In this document: positions 12,453-24,800 of the stretch, piece after piece | Layout: each line of letters starts with the position of its first letter | Position numbering within the stretch: the stretch's first letter is position 1 | Source: Welwitschia mirabilis | Taxonomy: Eukaryota; Gnetophyta; Gnetopsida; Welwitschiales | NCBI GenBank assembly: GCA_051453625.1 | Contig: JBOZIK010000001.1 | Location: 105,785,911-105,849,910 of the forward strand | Direction: 5' to 3' | Length of the DNA: 64,000 bases | Position numbers and translations under genes: made by a program | The notes under the pieces: model-generated | What the model saw: the letters and a program-made list of their open reading frames with translations, nothing else | Database searches by the model: none | What the model was told of the DNA's origin: nothing

Positions 12453-13679
12453 GTCCTAAAAAATCTCAAAGTAATATAAATTTTAACCAACCAAGACAAA
12501 CCTTAAAAGAATATCTTCAATTGTAATGTTTAGATATACCTTATATTCTTTAAACATCTAATGCTCATAAACTTGAATTTAAGATACTAATTATTTAACT
12601 TATCTTACATTTTCATGGTTTACAGTATGAGGATCTTTACTTACATCTTAAAACATTTGAGTGTGTGCTCTCTAAATCCTTGAAGATCCTAATATATCCA
12701 ATGTACTTCGATTGACCTCGTTCCTTTTTTCTCTTAAAGAGAAGGTAAAATCTTGACTTTACACCTTAAAATATGTTTCTATTACTACTTGGATTGAACT
12801 TAATTCAGTTTCATTAGAAAATTTTTTTCCAATCATAATACCAATGCTATTAGAAGAAAGATCATGAAATTATAATAAAAGAGTAGTAAAACCTCCTTCT
12901 ACATATAAGAAAGATTTAAAGATCTACTTCCTAGATGTCTATAACATTGTGTTGAGTAAGGAAGATTCATAAGTTTCATTTATAAAGGACTGTCATTCAA
13001 CCATAGGTAACTTATGAAAATAATATGTATAATAAGCTTTCTATACCTAGAAATTGATGGAGCTTATGATTTTCTTGAAACTATAGCCAAAATTTCTAAG
13101 AATTGGGAGAAAGTAAATGACCCAACAAGATTACAACAACATGTTAAGTACATTAGTATCTTTAGAATCCCTAATAAGAATGAGATCAATCAAAATTTAA
13201 AAGAGCTTTCTAAGAAGATTGATTTTATTAATAATAATCATAAATTCATTAATCCATCTCTTTATTATAATATTTATCTTATTGATACTCATGAAATCTC
13301 AAATTACCTATCTATTTCCATGTTCCAAGGATTAGTAAAAAAATAAATCAATGTTATAGAACAACAGTGGTTGGTGATACCAAAGAAAAAATAATTTCTA
13401 ATCCAACACCTATAACCCTACATGGAGAAATCACCTAAACTTCTCATAGAAATAAGATAATTTTAGCTAAGCCTTAACTAGTTAATCAAAGAGTTTAAAT
13501 CCTTCTTTAACTTCCATCTCTTTAAAGACTATAATTCATAAGTTCATAGAAGCTCAACATCACATTAATATCTTACAATAAAAATTTAATTAATAAACCT
13601 CTTTCATATTGTAAAAGTTAGAAAAAGGAATGCAATAACTAAGTAAAATCATCATACATATCCTTACATCACTTAAGAT
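12453..13679 (+). pseudogene. Gag remnant of element D
   Basis: This is D sequence between the E and A insertions. At 13014-13346 an open stretch of 110 codons includes GAYDFLETIAKISKNWEKVN. It resembles the part of OTA gag proteins where a short 'A-Y-x-x-L-E' helix and a Trp precede the linker. Downstream residues are Asn- and Lys-rich. Gag would form the particle shell. The protein is cut at both ends, by E upstream and A downstream. The assignment rests on this short similarity and on the protease that follows in the same element after A. TSD bases for E begin this block. Confidence 0.5.
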
Positions 13680-13847
13680 TACTAGGAAATAAGAGAGCTT
13701 AAGAATGGGGAGCACAAGATTTCCAAATGATAAATTTTATTTCTCTTATTTATTATTTTAACAAAGAGCTTACTTAAATAAACACGCACATTAGTAGGTT
13801 TTTACAAATCTCTAGGTGTGGGGCTATGGTATATACAAGTCTTAGTA
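13680..13847 (-). repeat. 3' LTR of element A
   Basis: The 168-bp repeat aligns end to end with 29496-29664. By hand count about one in five positions differs. Both termini have decayed, with TG now TA at the start and CA now TA at the end. Confidence 0.82.
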
Positions 13848-13860
13848 ATTTCTTTTTTAA
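13848..13860 (-). other. Polypurine tract of element A (decayed)
   Basis: The plus strand reads ATTTCTTTTTTAA where element B has ATTCCCCCTTCAA at the same place. This is the sense-strand purine tract next to the 3' LTR with its guanines changed to adenines. Confidence 0.6.
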
Positions 13861-14284
13861 TGTGATAATATGCTCTCTTCCAAGAGAAAACCAAATCTCC
13901 TAGGAGAAAACCTTAGGAATGTGGCTTATAATAAAACCTCTAGAAAGGAGTTGCCATATGAGGAAACTACCTTGTAAAAGAAGTAGTCAATTTACTACTA
14001 CATATCCCATAGGAGATATACTTATTATGTGCATTACACATCCCATAATGCTAGGCCAAGATGTACTACACATGCTGCAGTACTAGGCCATAATTGTACT
14101 ACACATTTCATAGTACTAGGAGTAGTTATAATTTTAATCAAAATCTCATAAGTCAAATAAAGTCCATGATATACAAGAAAGAAATTAGTTTAACTAAACT
14201 TATTATCAATCCAACCTTGGATTGGCAATACTAAAACTTCACTCAACCAAGTGATTTTGTAAGATATTAACAATTTGTTTTGTA

Positions 14285-14700
14285 GTCAAGTAATATATTA
14301 GTGCAATAATTTCATTTTATATGAGTTTTCAAATTTTATGAATCCCAACATAAAAGCATTTTAGTTTATCAGGATGCACTAGATCTTTTACTATGCAAAT
14401 TGCTAATTGATTTTTGATGAAGAGTTCTATTATCTTAATCTGTTTTAGTTTTATCACTTTTAATAATTTTCTTATCCATTTGATTTTTCTACATTCTTTA
14501 AAAGTAATAATATACTCAGCTTTGATAGAAGATCATACTATAGTTCTTTGATGAGTTGATCACTAAGACAAAGGAAATGTTTCTATGAACATAATATATC
14601 TTGATGTTGATAATGAGGTATCAATTTCTATAGTAAAATCTGAATCAAAGTATGCCTTGAGAATGAATTAAAATTTTTTTTCATAGGTGAGATCTAACTC
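14285..14700 (-). pseudogene. RNase H remnant of element A
   Basis: This is the last coding part of the copia polyprotein and in life degrades the RNA strand during reverse transcription. Sense-strand phrases follow the family order: a Tyr-x-Asp-x-Asp-like phrase near 14690, an 'STHQRTMV' phrase (family: SxKQxxVxLS), then 'SSIKAEYI' (family: SSTEAEY) near 14560-14530. The frame is broken by several stops. Between it and the 3' LTR, 13861-14284 is non-coding and has a counterpart in element B. Confidence comes from motif order and the adjoining RT. Confidence 0.65.
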
Positions 14701-15720
14701 TTTGATCTTCTTTAGGTATTTTCATACTCTCTTTACAATGTTCAAGTGAATGACCTTAGACACATAAAGATATCTTGACAATACATCAAAAACATGTGAT
14801 ATGTCTAATTTAGTATTGGTTACATAAATTAGAATTCCTACTATACTTTTGTATTACATTTCATTCTAGGTTTTAAGTCTTTTCCAACAAATATCTTGGC
14901 ATTTTTTCTAAAGGTATTATAGCTTATTTTGCATTTTCTAGTCTAAATTTCTAGGTTAGGTCTCTGATGTACTTCTTTTATATTAAAAATATTTCATTTA
15001 TTTACTCAATAATTTCTATGCCTAAGTAGAATCTAATCAATCTAAGATCAAAAATCTTAAATGCCTTACTCAATGTAATTTTTATTCATTTTACATATTC
15101 TTCATCACTTTTTATTATTAGCATATCATTTACATATACCACTATATATTTAGATTTTTATCCCTCATATTTAATGGATAATGTAGCATTTACATCTTGA
15201 TAATCACATAATCTGAATCCAATATAACTTAAATAATTTACAAGCTTAGTGTACCAAGCTTTTGGTGCTTGTTTTAGTTCATATAAATATTCTATTAATC
15301 TATACATCTTGTGTTATTTTCTTATTTTTTTACAACCCTTTGGTTGCATTTTGTAGATTTTTTCTTTTAAGTATTCATTGATAAAGGTAGTCTTTATATC
15401 CAATTGATGAATCTTCCATCCTTTTTATGTTGTCAAGGTAATCACCATTCTGATGGTAGCCCATTTTGCTATTGGAGTAAATACTTCATTATATTTAAGT
15501 CATTTCTTTTGTCATAGGCCTATTATTTGCATTATATTTAACCTATTTGTTAGGTAATGTAATGTGTTCTAATAGAATGTCTACCAATTACTAAGTTTTA
15601 TTTTTAACAAGAATGTCTTCTTGCATAGCTTTTATTTGATGATCATGTTGAATAGTATTTTTAAATGAGATTGATTCACCGTTAAAAGTTAGATGGAGCT
15701 CATAATCCTCCTCCTCCTCC
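14700..15720 (-). pseudogene. Reverse transcriptase remnant of element A
   Basis: Near 15690 the sense strand reads ELHLTFNGESISFKN, matching the copia linker just before RT, and continues with an 'IKAMQED' phrase (family: W-x-x-AM-x-x-E). The catalytic box at 15125-15136 reads YVND followed by MLII. The family motif is YVDD, so the first catalytic Asp codon has changed to Asn, a G-to-A change. Downstream, LSKAFKIFDLRLIRFYLGIE fits the standard stretch that precedes the RNase H linker. Stops and frame changes occur throughout. This would have copied the element RNA into DNA. Confidence 0.78.
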
Positions 15721-16940
15721 AAGATGTATGTGAGTCATATCTAGTTCTAGTTTTACCCTTTTTATTGTTATAAGCATCTTAGAAAGTAAACTGTAACCAA
15801 GTATTTTGATGTTGCTTATGGTAATCTTAGCTTCTTTAGTCCGAGAACCTACTAAATTGCTACTAGAACCATAATTAAGTGTTCTTAGAGAATAGAATTA
15901 CTCAATTTTCATAGGTTACAAGAAGTTGTACAAATAGAATGAATTAAAGTAGGACTAGTGGCTACATCTTCCCCCTTAACCATAGAATATTAAACACCCA
16001 AGATGGTTGCTAGATTAGAGGAAGAATGGAGCTTTAAAAGATCATGCTAATAATTATTGTTCAAAGTCTCTGAAAAGATGAGGTGATGAGGAATAATGAT
16101 CTTATGATGCTCTTAAAGATAAACTCGATAACTCTTTTAATTTATTGAATATCCCATAAAGATGATGATATGAGCATGTGCTCCAAATTTATCATGATGT
16201 TCACTTGCAATATGGGTGTAGCACTTGTAACCAAATGCATGAAAGTGATGCAACTTTAGCTTGTATGCATACCACTTCTCAGTTGGAGATACTCCTTTTT
16301 TAGTATATTGACTAATGTGGTTATTAAAATGCATAGTGATATTTACTATTTCATCTTAAAGATAGGTCTTATCGCCATTGAAATACATTATGAAACATGT
16401 CATATCAATAAGTGTGTAATTAAATTACTCAGTGATGCCATTTTGTTGAGGTGTTCTAGGGTAGGTCTTCAAATAACAAATTATTTTAGAAGAAAAAAGT
16501 CTTAAAATTTAGTAGATGTGTATTTGCCATTATTATCTAAGTGGAACTTTTAATCTAATAATTGGATTTCTTTTCCACTTTGAGTTTGAACTTCCTAAAA
16601 ATATTTAAGGTCTAAGATTTAAACTTGATAAAATATACCCAAGTCATTTGGAAATATTCATTAATAAAAGATATAAAATAACAAAAGTCATGAATAGTAG
16701 AAATTGATATAGGTTCACATAAATTACTGTCACTAAGCAGAAGCTTTCAATTGGCATGCCATTTACTTAATGCAGACTATTTTCTAGTTGATTTACCCAT
16801 TATACATGATTTAAACTAAGGAAAATCTCATGGAATCAATGGAAGAAGCTAATGGCCATTATCACACATCACATTCATCATGTGAGGAGTAGGATATTCT
16901 AATTGAGCATGCCATAGTAACAAGAGCGAGATCTCATTTT
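15720..16940 (-). pseudogene. Integrase remnant of element A
   Basis: At 16390-16464 the sense strand reads TPQQNGIT followed by a stop and FNYTLIDM, corresponding to the P-x-QNG-x-AER-x-NR-T-L motif of the copia integrase core. At 16137-16334 an open stretch includes KLHHFHAFGYKCYTHI and ends in FMGYS, the usual C-terminal 'F-G-C-x-C-Y-x-H ... F-x-GYS' part. Integrase inserts the DNA copy. The corresponding segment (about 16.01-16.93 kb) is missing from element B. Stops show it is inactive. Confidence 0.78.
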
Positions 16941-17269
16941 GGGTAACTGTTTAAGTAATCTCTCACATTTTGACATAACCTTAAAGATGAATAAGCTTTC
17001 CATTCATGTAGATTTTCATAACCCATTATTGATTATAGTTAAAGATGTCTACTAAGTTCTTTGTCATAAAGATTATATGATCTTCTCGCATCAGAGCGAA
17101 AAATGATAGAAGATGCAACCTCAAAAAAGGCACATATAAAACATTAGAAAGAGTCTATAAAGAGAGTGATATTAAGTTGAGGGTAATCAAATTATAGAGT
17201 TATAATAAAATAGGGGTTCTATATACCAATAAACTTGACTTGGTGCTTTAACAAAGTTATTAAAGTAAA

Positions 17270-17560
17270 CATGCCGATTAGTCACATGATGAGTAACATC
17301 TCTATCAAGAATCCATGTCTTGTAATAAGGTATGTACTCACTCATATCTATAAAGTTATAATGGTTAAAAACTACATTTAACTCAAGATTTTCATCATTA
17401 AAAGATTCAGATTCTTCAATAATTACATCAACCTTAGGTGTAGATTTAATCTTATCCCAAGGTATCTAATAGAAGTCTATGATATAACCTTGTTTTTTAC
17501 ATCATGAGTAATAATATTTTTTGTTCAAAGTAGACATATCGGAACTTCCTTCTTATTTAG
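17270..17560 (-). pseudogene. Zinc knuckle and protease remnant of element A
   Basis: The sense strand reads WILDRDVTHHVT at about 17275-17316, where copia proteases have WILDTGATHHVT, so the active-site D-T/S-G is damaged. Near 17480-17530 the decayed copy of the zinc knuckle seen in element B is recognisable by its following DFY-x-IPWDKI phrase, but its cysteines are largely lost. The protease would have cut the polyprotein. Confidence 0.65.
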
Positions 17561-18450
17561 CTAAGTCTAATTAGGCTTCTTAGTTGACTATTTTTATGGA
17601 TCCTTATCCTTTTTATGATATGATGCCTTTGGTAGATGAGAGTTACTAGAAGACGACTTATGTTGATAAGGAGGTCTATGATAATGAGAAACTTTGAATG
17701 TGGCATTAAAGGATGAGTATCCTATGAAGTTAAATTATTCTTTTACAATAATAAGATCCTTATTAAGCGTGTCAAATTTTATATTAAGTAGATAGTTACT
17801 TCCATAAAGAGATAGAATATAGTTATGAAGAGATGAATCCTCTAAACAATAATAAATCAAGTTAACAATATGAATGTAAATTTTATTAGTTGGATTTATT
17901 CCAATAACCTTTAACTTAATATTTGTTAACTGAGCTATGAGCTGATGCATCTTTGCCATTTTATAATAAAGGTTAGTTATGCTTATGATAAGATTAATCC
18001 ATTTTAGATGATTTTTTGCATAAAATATGTCATGAAGGTATAATAGTTGATATAACTAGACTTATACAAAGTGACCACTATTTTTCCCTTTCTCTATGAG
18101 CTTGTAATCAATTGCTTGTTATGCATCTTTTTCATCTGAATTATAAAGAGGAACATATTCTTTTTCAAAAAAATATTTATCAAATCCATAAGTTCACATT
18201 ATAGATATGAAATTCTTATTCTAATCCTTTTAACTCTAATAGTCATGTAAGATTACACTAAGGTTGATCATTATTTTGGTACTCAATATGAACATGAAGC
18301 TATCTGGAAAAGTATGAATTCTACCTTTTGATAAAGTAACTATGATAAATGCTAAGAAGAAAGAGAGAAGGTTTAATAAGTCCTAAGATAAATTTGAATT
18401 CTTGAGGAATCTTTCTCGTCTCTACTGAAAAAATGATATATCCATCACAT
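17561..18450 (-). pseudogene. Gag remnant of element A
   Basis: The open stretch at 17735-17959 encodes MAKMHQLIAQLTNIKLKVIG followed by a YYCLEDSSLHNYILSLYGS phrase. It aligns with the longer copy in element B (57005-57328). Helical segments with this spacing are typical of copia gag (UBN2-like). Reading further upstream in sense, frames are broken, but the phrase QAIDYKLIEKG and a probable start region near 18440 can be matched to B. Gag forms the particle. Confidence 0.68.
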
Positions 18451-18950
18451 AAAAAAACTTATTAAAACCTAAAGAGGAAAAAACTAATAAAACATGAAAA
18501 CAAGGGTATAGTTACCTAAAAATGGATGTTTCTCTTATCCATAAGTTTAAATGATCTATTCAATTCCTAATGGAAACAAAGAAAATAAAATCACAATGAA
18601 GAGCTATAGTTACAACAAAAAGGAATCAATTCAAAAAAGCCAAGTGATCTATCCAAATCATAATGTATGACAACCAAGATAAACTACCCCTAGACAATGA
18701 AAAAACCTACGTGCATGAGGATAAATGAGGTATTTTATTAAAAATTTCTTAATGTAAGTAAGGTAAATTTTAACAAAAAGGGCCTAATAAATTAGGTGAT
18801 GAAAATGTAGATTTGTCAATTTTAAAGTCTTCTCTCGAATCAAGTTAGTAACCACATCCTCTCAAAGGGTGGTACCTTTATCTCTTGAGGGAGTAAAAGG
18901 ATAAAAATATGGATCACCTCAAGGGGACATCTAAGTGGTCAGTTAGCTTC
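18451..18950 (-). other. Element A leader, distal part
   Basis: This non-coding leader of A lies between gag and the C insertion. It aligns with about 57.74-58.19 kb of element B, including a conserved 'GATCACCTCA' phrase, and stops exactly where element C begins. Confidence 0.7.
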
Positions 18951-18955
18951 AGTAA
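18951..18955. repeat. Target site duplication AGTAA, left copy (element C)
   Basis: AGTAA precedes the 5' LTR of element C and recurs at 28110-28114 directly after the 3' LTR. Confidence 0.88.
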
Positions 18956-20192
18956 TGTTGCAATGTTAAATTACATGTTTTTAATGGGGTATTGTTGGTA
19001 GTTTTGTACAACATTTAGATAGGATTAAGTATAAAATGATGATTATTGAGCATCAATGAAAAAATCATAAAAATGCATAAATACTAATAAATTTGAAGGC
19101 ATTTTGGACTAATTTTGATACTTCACATTTGAAGGAGGAATTAATAAGCTTCATGGCTAATTTAACTTGATAAAGGGCTTTAAGAAGTTTCTTATTCCCT
19201 TCATTGTTTAGATGATCATAGGACAATACCACTTGCATGCTGACTAGGATGCTTACTAGAATAACATAAAGGCTAAATTAGAACTCTCTTGACATTGCAT
19301 CATTTCAACCATTATTTGGATGACACACAAGATGACCACTTAATTTTAGTCAATGTATTAAACTCCATAAATGTTCCGCAATTATCATGTAGCTCTTATG
19401 CATCTACTAGGATTTTACCATGTCTATTAGATTTTCTATTGTTATAATCTATTATTATTAATAAATACCACCTTCACTCTTAACTCCAATCATCTTTGTT
19501 ACACCAAAAATTCTCATAATAGGAGATTGAAGGGTCAAAAATCTGTCTAATACTTGCAGAAAGATGTCTTTCTTGGTGTTGGGCTATGTCTACTTCATTG
19601 AAGTTCTATTACTTTGTAATAGGATATTGGCTTGACTTTTAATAGAAATCTTCTTTTAAGTTTTATTCATATTTATGTGTATCTCCCTTATGGTTTATGT
19701 TTCTTTTGATTCTATGACAGGTTTATCTATGATATAGATCATGAGGACAATCTTTGTTAAGGNNNNNNNNNNNNNNNNNNNNNNNNNNNNNNNNNNNNNN
19801 NNNNNNNNNNNNNNNNNNNNNNNNNNNNNNNNNNNNNNNNNNNNNNNNNNNNNNNNNNNNNNNNNNNNNNNNNNNNNNNNNNNNNNNNNATTGATCTAGG
19901 TTATGCAGGGTTAATCTTAATGATAGAGATTTGGTAGTTAGATATATATTGCATTTATGGTAGTTTACATTTTCATTTGCATTGTGTGTTTACCTTTCTT
20001 GCATTGATGATTTTTATTTTTAAATTTTTAATTCATGAAAATCAATTCTCTAGATTTAAGCCTAGTTCCTTTGATAGATTACGACATTTGAATCCTCTTC
20101 CATCTATATTAGTATGTTGTATTTGTACATATATTTGTGCTTGATAGGATTTAATAAAGGATGTAAGTTTTTCATAAATACGCACCATAACA
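18956..20192 (+). repeat. 5' LTR of element C
   Basis: It starts TGTTGCAATG and ends ATAACA. It aligns with 26854-28109 throughout, apart from the N gap at 19763-19889. Confidence 0.88.
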
Positions 20193-20195
20193 TCT

Positions 20196-20213
20196 TGATA
20201 CCATTATTGGAAA
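20196..20213 (+). other. Primer binding site (tRNA-Asp type) of element C
   Basis: TGATACCATTATTGGAAA lies three bases after the 5' LTR. Against TGGCGCCGTTGCCGGGGA it differs at nine positions, and all nine are G-to-A or C-to-T. Pure deamination of a canonical Athila/Tat primer site explains it fully. Confidence 0.82.
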
Positions 20214-22500
20214 AGGCCACAAGGAGTTCGAGGATTGTCATTACTCACATAAATGCCTTAAATTTTGATTTAGGTATTTGTTTATGTTAGCATTGTATGT
20301 TTACTATACATATCATAGTTTTTCTTTTCACATTTTTCATTTTTCATTTCATATTATTTCAAGACTATCATTCTATCTATCTTCTAGATGATATAGATAG
20401 ATAATAGCTTAGAGTTTTTTGTTTTTTTTAAGATTTATTTTTGATTTTATTTTTTGTAATAAATTAATATCATCTACTCTTTATCTAGATGACATAAAAA
20501 GATGACTGATAATAGGTTTTTATTCTAATTTTTAGTAATCCTATTTTCTGTTTTCTATTTTCTGGTCATTCAAAATGTCATTTAAATAACAAATAAGATA
20601 ATGAATCAATAGATATTTTGTTGAGCATGTAAGGACATGATATCTGAAGAAAAGATAAAATATCTAGGAGAATAAAGCTTACTTAGAAAATATCAATAAA
20701 GGCTTACTCAATAAAAAATAAAATATAGGTATGCACATCAAAGGTATGTAATTTTCAAGATTTGGAAGAATGTTTTTCCCTACTTTTATGATTTTAGAAC
20801 CAAATCTTTTACATAGTAGTAGTGAAAATAATAGTACAAAATAAAAATCATTTTAACCCCTTCTTATTAATGATTAGTATTGCTTAATACAAACATGATA
20901 GAATCCTCTACTTAAAATGCTAACATTACCATCGAAAAGATAATTGCTAGAAGGAGACGTGAAAGACAAAAATCCTGTAACTTATCTTCTAATGATGACC
21001 TAGAACTTAAAACCAACAATTCTTTTTGTTCATCCTTCCCATTCAGTAATAAGAATAATAATAAAATACCACTATGAGAAATATTGGCTAAAATAAAAGC
21101 TGAAAAAAGAATGATAAAACATAGAAATTCTAAAAATAGGGAAAATAAAATACTTAGAGAAATATTTCAAGCACAATTATGAGGAACTTCAAATGATGTT
21201 GAGACTAGAACCCCTTTCCTCTTTTTGAACTTCTTATTTTTTTCCTCCTTCTTTTCAAACTTTAAATAAAATTGATAATGATGATTTGCAACATTTTAGG
21301 AATTCCACCTCATCTATTAAAACATCCTTTAATTATTTTAGTGAATCCCAACCATCTCCCATGAGTTGTTATCAAGAATAACCATCTCCCATCCATTATC
21401 GTAAAGAAGAAGATCCATCTATCATAAGTTACTATGAAGAAAGAAATAAATTATTAATAAAAATTCTTAAGAAAATGAAAATGAAATAAGCAAATACCAA
21501 TAAGAAATTAGAAAATTTGATTGGAAGGTTTTAGCAAAATTTATCATAAATTTGACAAGCCTAAGGTTATTTTACATAAAAAACTTATCCTACTATATTC
21601 CACTTTCATAAATATGAGATCAACCTACAACAACAAACTTATTAGGAGATGGAAAACAAAAGAAAAATAATAATGATTTAACTCCATTATTCAACGATAA
21701 GAAAGAAGATGATTTTTTATTAGATGATGAGATAGGTTATAAATCTGTTTAATTTCTATTAGAAAATAAAGATGAGACAAAAGAATTAACTCATGAAAAA
21801 TCTAAAAATTCTTTAAGGCATGGTAAACATAATGATCACATTTCTCCTTCTAATGCATCTAATGAATTTAACAATAATAACATGTAACAAGATGATGAGA
21901 ATGATGAAGAAGAAGATGATTATGATATTAAAAATTAGATAATATCCCTAGATTTCAATTACTTTGTAAAGGAGTTCTACCTTTAAAATAAGTTAAACAT
22001 ATGGGATTAAAGGAGAATTTAAGCAATGACACAAAATCGATGGAGAATTTACGTTACAATGGAAGTTGTCCACCACTATTGTCCAAATAATAATTTGAAA
22101 TAACAGTAAGTAACGACAACTCAATAACAAGAAAATGAGGATTACAATTTAGAATTAATAGAATTATTCCACAAAAATAAAGAAGAGTCAACTTAGAAAA
22201 TATCCAAAAAATATTCCATCACATAATGAAAACAATATGAAATTTTCTTTCTATAATCTTCTTAATGATCTTTTTAAGGAATCCATCAACTTAGAAAATG
22301 AAAATAATTCTCAACAAAATAATAATAAGTTTAATAAAGAAGAGCAAGATATAGTCAATGATATTAATAAAAACAATAAAGAAGGGTGAGATATTATCAA
22401 AGAACATAATGAAGAAAGTAAAGAGAGCATTCAACCAACTAATAATGAAGTCAACAATGGAAAGAAGAGAAATAAAAGAGGATTAATTAAAAATCAAGCA
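20214..22500 (+). pseudogene. Gag-like remnant of element C
   Basis: From about 20935 the plus strand reads ARRRRERQKSCNLSSNDDLE, then 'ILAKIKAEKRMIKHRNSKN', before frames break. A basic start followed by long hydrophilic, Asn-, Ser- and Glu-rich sequence is compatible with an OTA gag, and its place after the primer site fits. I do not see a diagnostic gag motif or zinc knuckle. From about 21650 to 22500 the sequence is Lys/Asn/Asp-rich low complexity. Stops are frequent, so it cannot be expressed as one protein. Confidence 0.4.
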
Positions 22501-24016
22501 AACTTAATGGATAACAGACTTATACCTTCCAATGAAATCAATCAACTTAAAGGGTTTACTCATTCTTCTCCATCACTTTCACTTGTACTTTCATGCAAAA
22601 CCTCAATTGACATCCCTCTTTCTAGTCATACTTTCACATTATCTTGTGATATTAGCAATGATAACATTTATCCCTCTATCCTATTTGAACATTCAACTAA
22701 TTCTTCAAATCACATTTCTCTCCTTAAATTTAATTAAACTTGTCACCTTAAGGAGTTTACTCCTAAAATATCTCAATCTTTTCCTTTTATAACTTCACAT
22801 AACATGTAAGGAAAAATTTTTTCGTCTTTTATAAAGTCTAATTTACCTTGTGCTTTTAATGATTACTCTTATCAAAAATGAGACTTAGGATATCTTGGAA
22901 CTCTAACTTGGGTAAACCTTATATTTTTGATCTAAGTCCATGCTTAGAAGTAAATGTTAAGAAGCTTCATAAGGATGTTAAACCTATCTTAATTACTCAT
23001 CCAAAGAAGTTTCTTCAAAATCCTTAGATCCTAAATTATACCATTAATGCCTCCCATGTTTAATATCAAGCTTTGAATGCAATTTATGTTTTAAATCCTT
23101 TTTGTATCACAAGTTTGGTAAGAGATTGTTTTTCCATGAGTTATATGAATTTTTTATCTCNNNNNNNNNNNNNNNNNNNNNNNNNNNNNNNNNNNNNNNN
23201 NNNNNNNNNNNNNNNNNNNNNNNNNNNNNNNNNNNNNNNNNNNNNNNNNNNNNNNNNNNNNNNNNNNNNNNNNNNNNNNNNNNNNNNNNNNNNNNNNNNN
23301 NNNNNNNNNNNNNNNNNNNNNNNNNNNNNNNNNNNNNNNNNNNNNNNNNNNNNNNNNNNNNNNNNNNNNNNNNNNNNNNNNNNNNNNNNNNNNNNNNNNN
23401 NNNNNNNNNNNNNNNNNNNNNNNNNNNNNNNNNNNNNNNNNNNNNNNNNNNNNNNNNNNNNNNNNNNNNNNNNNNNNNNNNNNNNNNNNNNNNNNNNNNN
23501 NNNNNNNNNNNNNNNNNNNNNNNNNNNNNNNNNNNNNNNNNNNNNNNNNNNNNNNNNNNNNNNNNNNNNTGTTTTAAATCCTTTTTGTATCACAAGTTTG
23601 GTAAGAAATTGTTTTTCCATGAGTTATATGAATTTTTTATCTCTTATATTGCTACTAATTCTTGTGGAGACAAAATTCCATTTAATTGAAAAAGGCCTTA
23701 TTTCTTTAATGAAAATTCATATCTTGAATTGAATAACGGAAAGTTTTCTAATCTTACTAGACATTCTAAAGAGCCCTCAAGATCTTCTTGGATACTTTCT
23801 TTGATTACTTCNNNNNNNNNNNNNNNNNNNNNNNNNNNNNNNNNNNNNNNNNNNNNNNNNNNATTATTCCTCAATGAGATTTATCGCTTCTTTATCTCTT
23901 CTTTAAAATTTGAAATTTATGCTAAAATTTGTGCTATTAAGGTTTTATCCTTTTATTGTTTTTACCTCCAATTGATTTTACTAAAAACTAATTATATACC
24001 TTTGATGTTATATTAA
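22501..24016 (+). other. Unrecognised coding-like remnant in element C
   Basis: Two overlapping frames near 22507-22792 and a frame across the gaps from 23073 to about 24016 give plausible protein composition, including ALNAIYVLNPFCITSLVRD. I recognise no family. The gap at 23161-23569 is flanked by a 74-bp duplication, so the apparent frame through it is unreliable. Within an OTA element this position could hold the region between gag and pol or an extra ORF. No protease, RT or integrase motif is visible. Confidence 0.3.
23087..23643. other. Assembly gap flanked by a 74-bp near-identical repeat
   Basis: Bases 23087-23160 and 23570-23643 are identical except for one position (AAGAGATT versus AAGAAATT), with 409 N between them. 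The two contig ends probably overlap and the gap is artificial. Confidence 0.7.
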
Positions 24017-24745
24017 TTGATGAATATTTGATTTGCTTCTTTTTTTTTTTGAGAGAATGTAATATCCTAGGACCATAGTCATAGGAATAGATCTTTCTTT
24101 TTCTTTCTTTGTAATAAAAGTGTCGAATAGATTTTAGGATTTGAATAAAATTTATTTTTAGTTTACTTTAGTATTTCATTTTTACTCTTATGTTTTTACG
24201 CTTATGTCTTTGGTTTTTATTTTAAGCAATAAATTAATCTCTAGATGGTTATATTCTTATCTTTTAGAAAAAGTACATTTTTAATGGCTTAATTGAAAAT
24301 CTGATTTGAACACTAGAGAAATTTAAAAAAATGGATAAGAGTTAATAATCCAAAAATCAATAAACTTGAACATGATAGAAGCAATTGTTTTGAAAATCAT
24401 CCTACAATTATCTGAATTCTTTCTTCGCTTATTCTTTTGGTGAACATCTTACTATCACTTGAACATAGTTTAAAATTGACTTATGTTTTACCTTATGAAG
24501 TTACCATGACTAGTAATTTTTACATGGGAATTAAATGATAAGATTGGATTTATCCAATCTTAAGATATTCAAATATCTATAAATTTTATTTGAAGATAAA
24601 TTCTTTGACTTTTTTATGTTTTCTCTCAATGATATGAGTCTTTGGTTTTTGGACGTGTTCTTTCTTATCTTTCATCTCCTTTCTTCATCTTCGTCTTTGT
24701 GAGTATGTGATCATGTGGAATTTATTTTGAAAAAGTATGTTTAAA

Positions 24746-24746
24746 T

Positions 24747-24797
<51 letters not shown>
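24746..24797. repeat. (GA)n microsatellite
   Basis: A run of alternating A and G has a single T interruption near 24759. The minus-strand frame across it yields only Leu-Ser repeats and is not a gene. Confidence 0.95.

Positions 24798-24800
<3 letters not shown>

Noticed and set aside
23073-23732. Long open frame of 219 codons and overlapping frames on both strands
   Set aside because: It spans the 409-N gap flanked by a 74-bp duplication, so the frame is an artefact.
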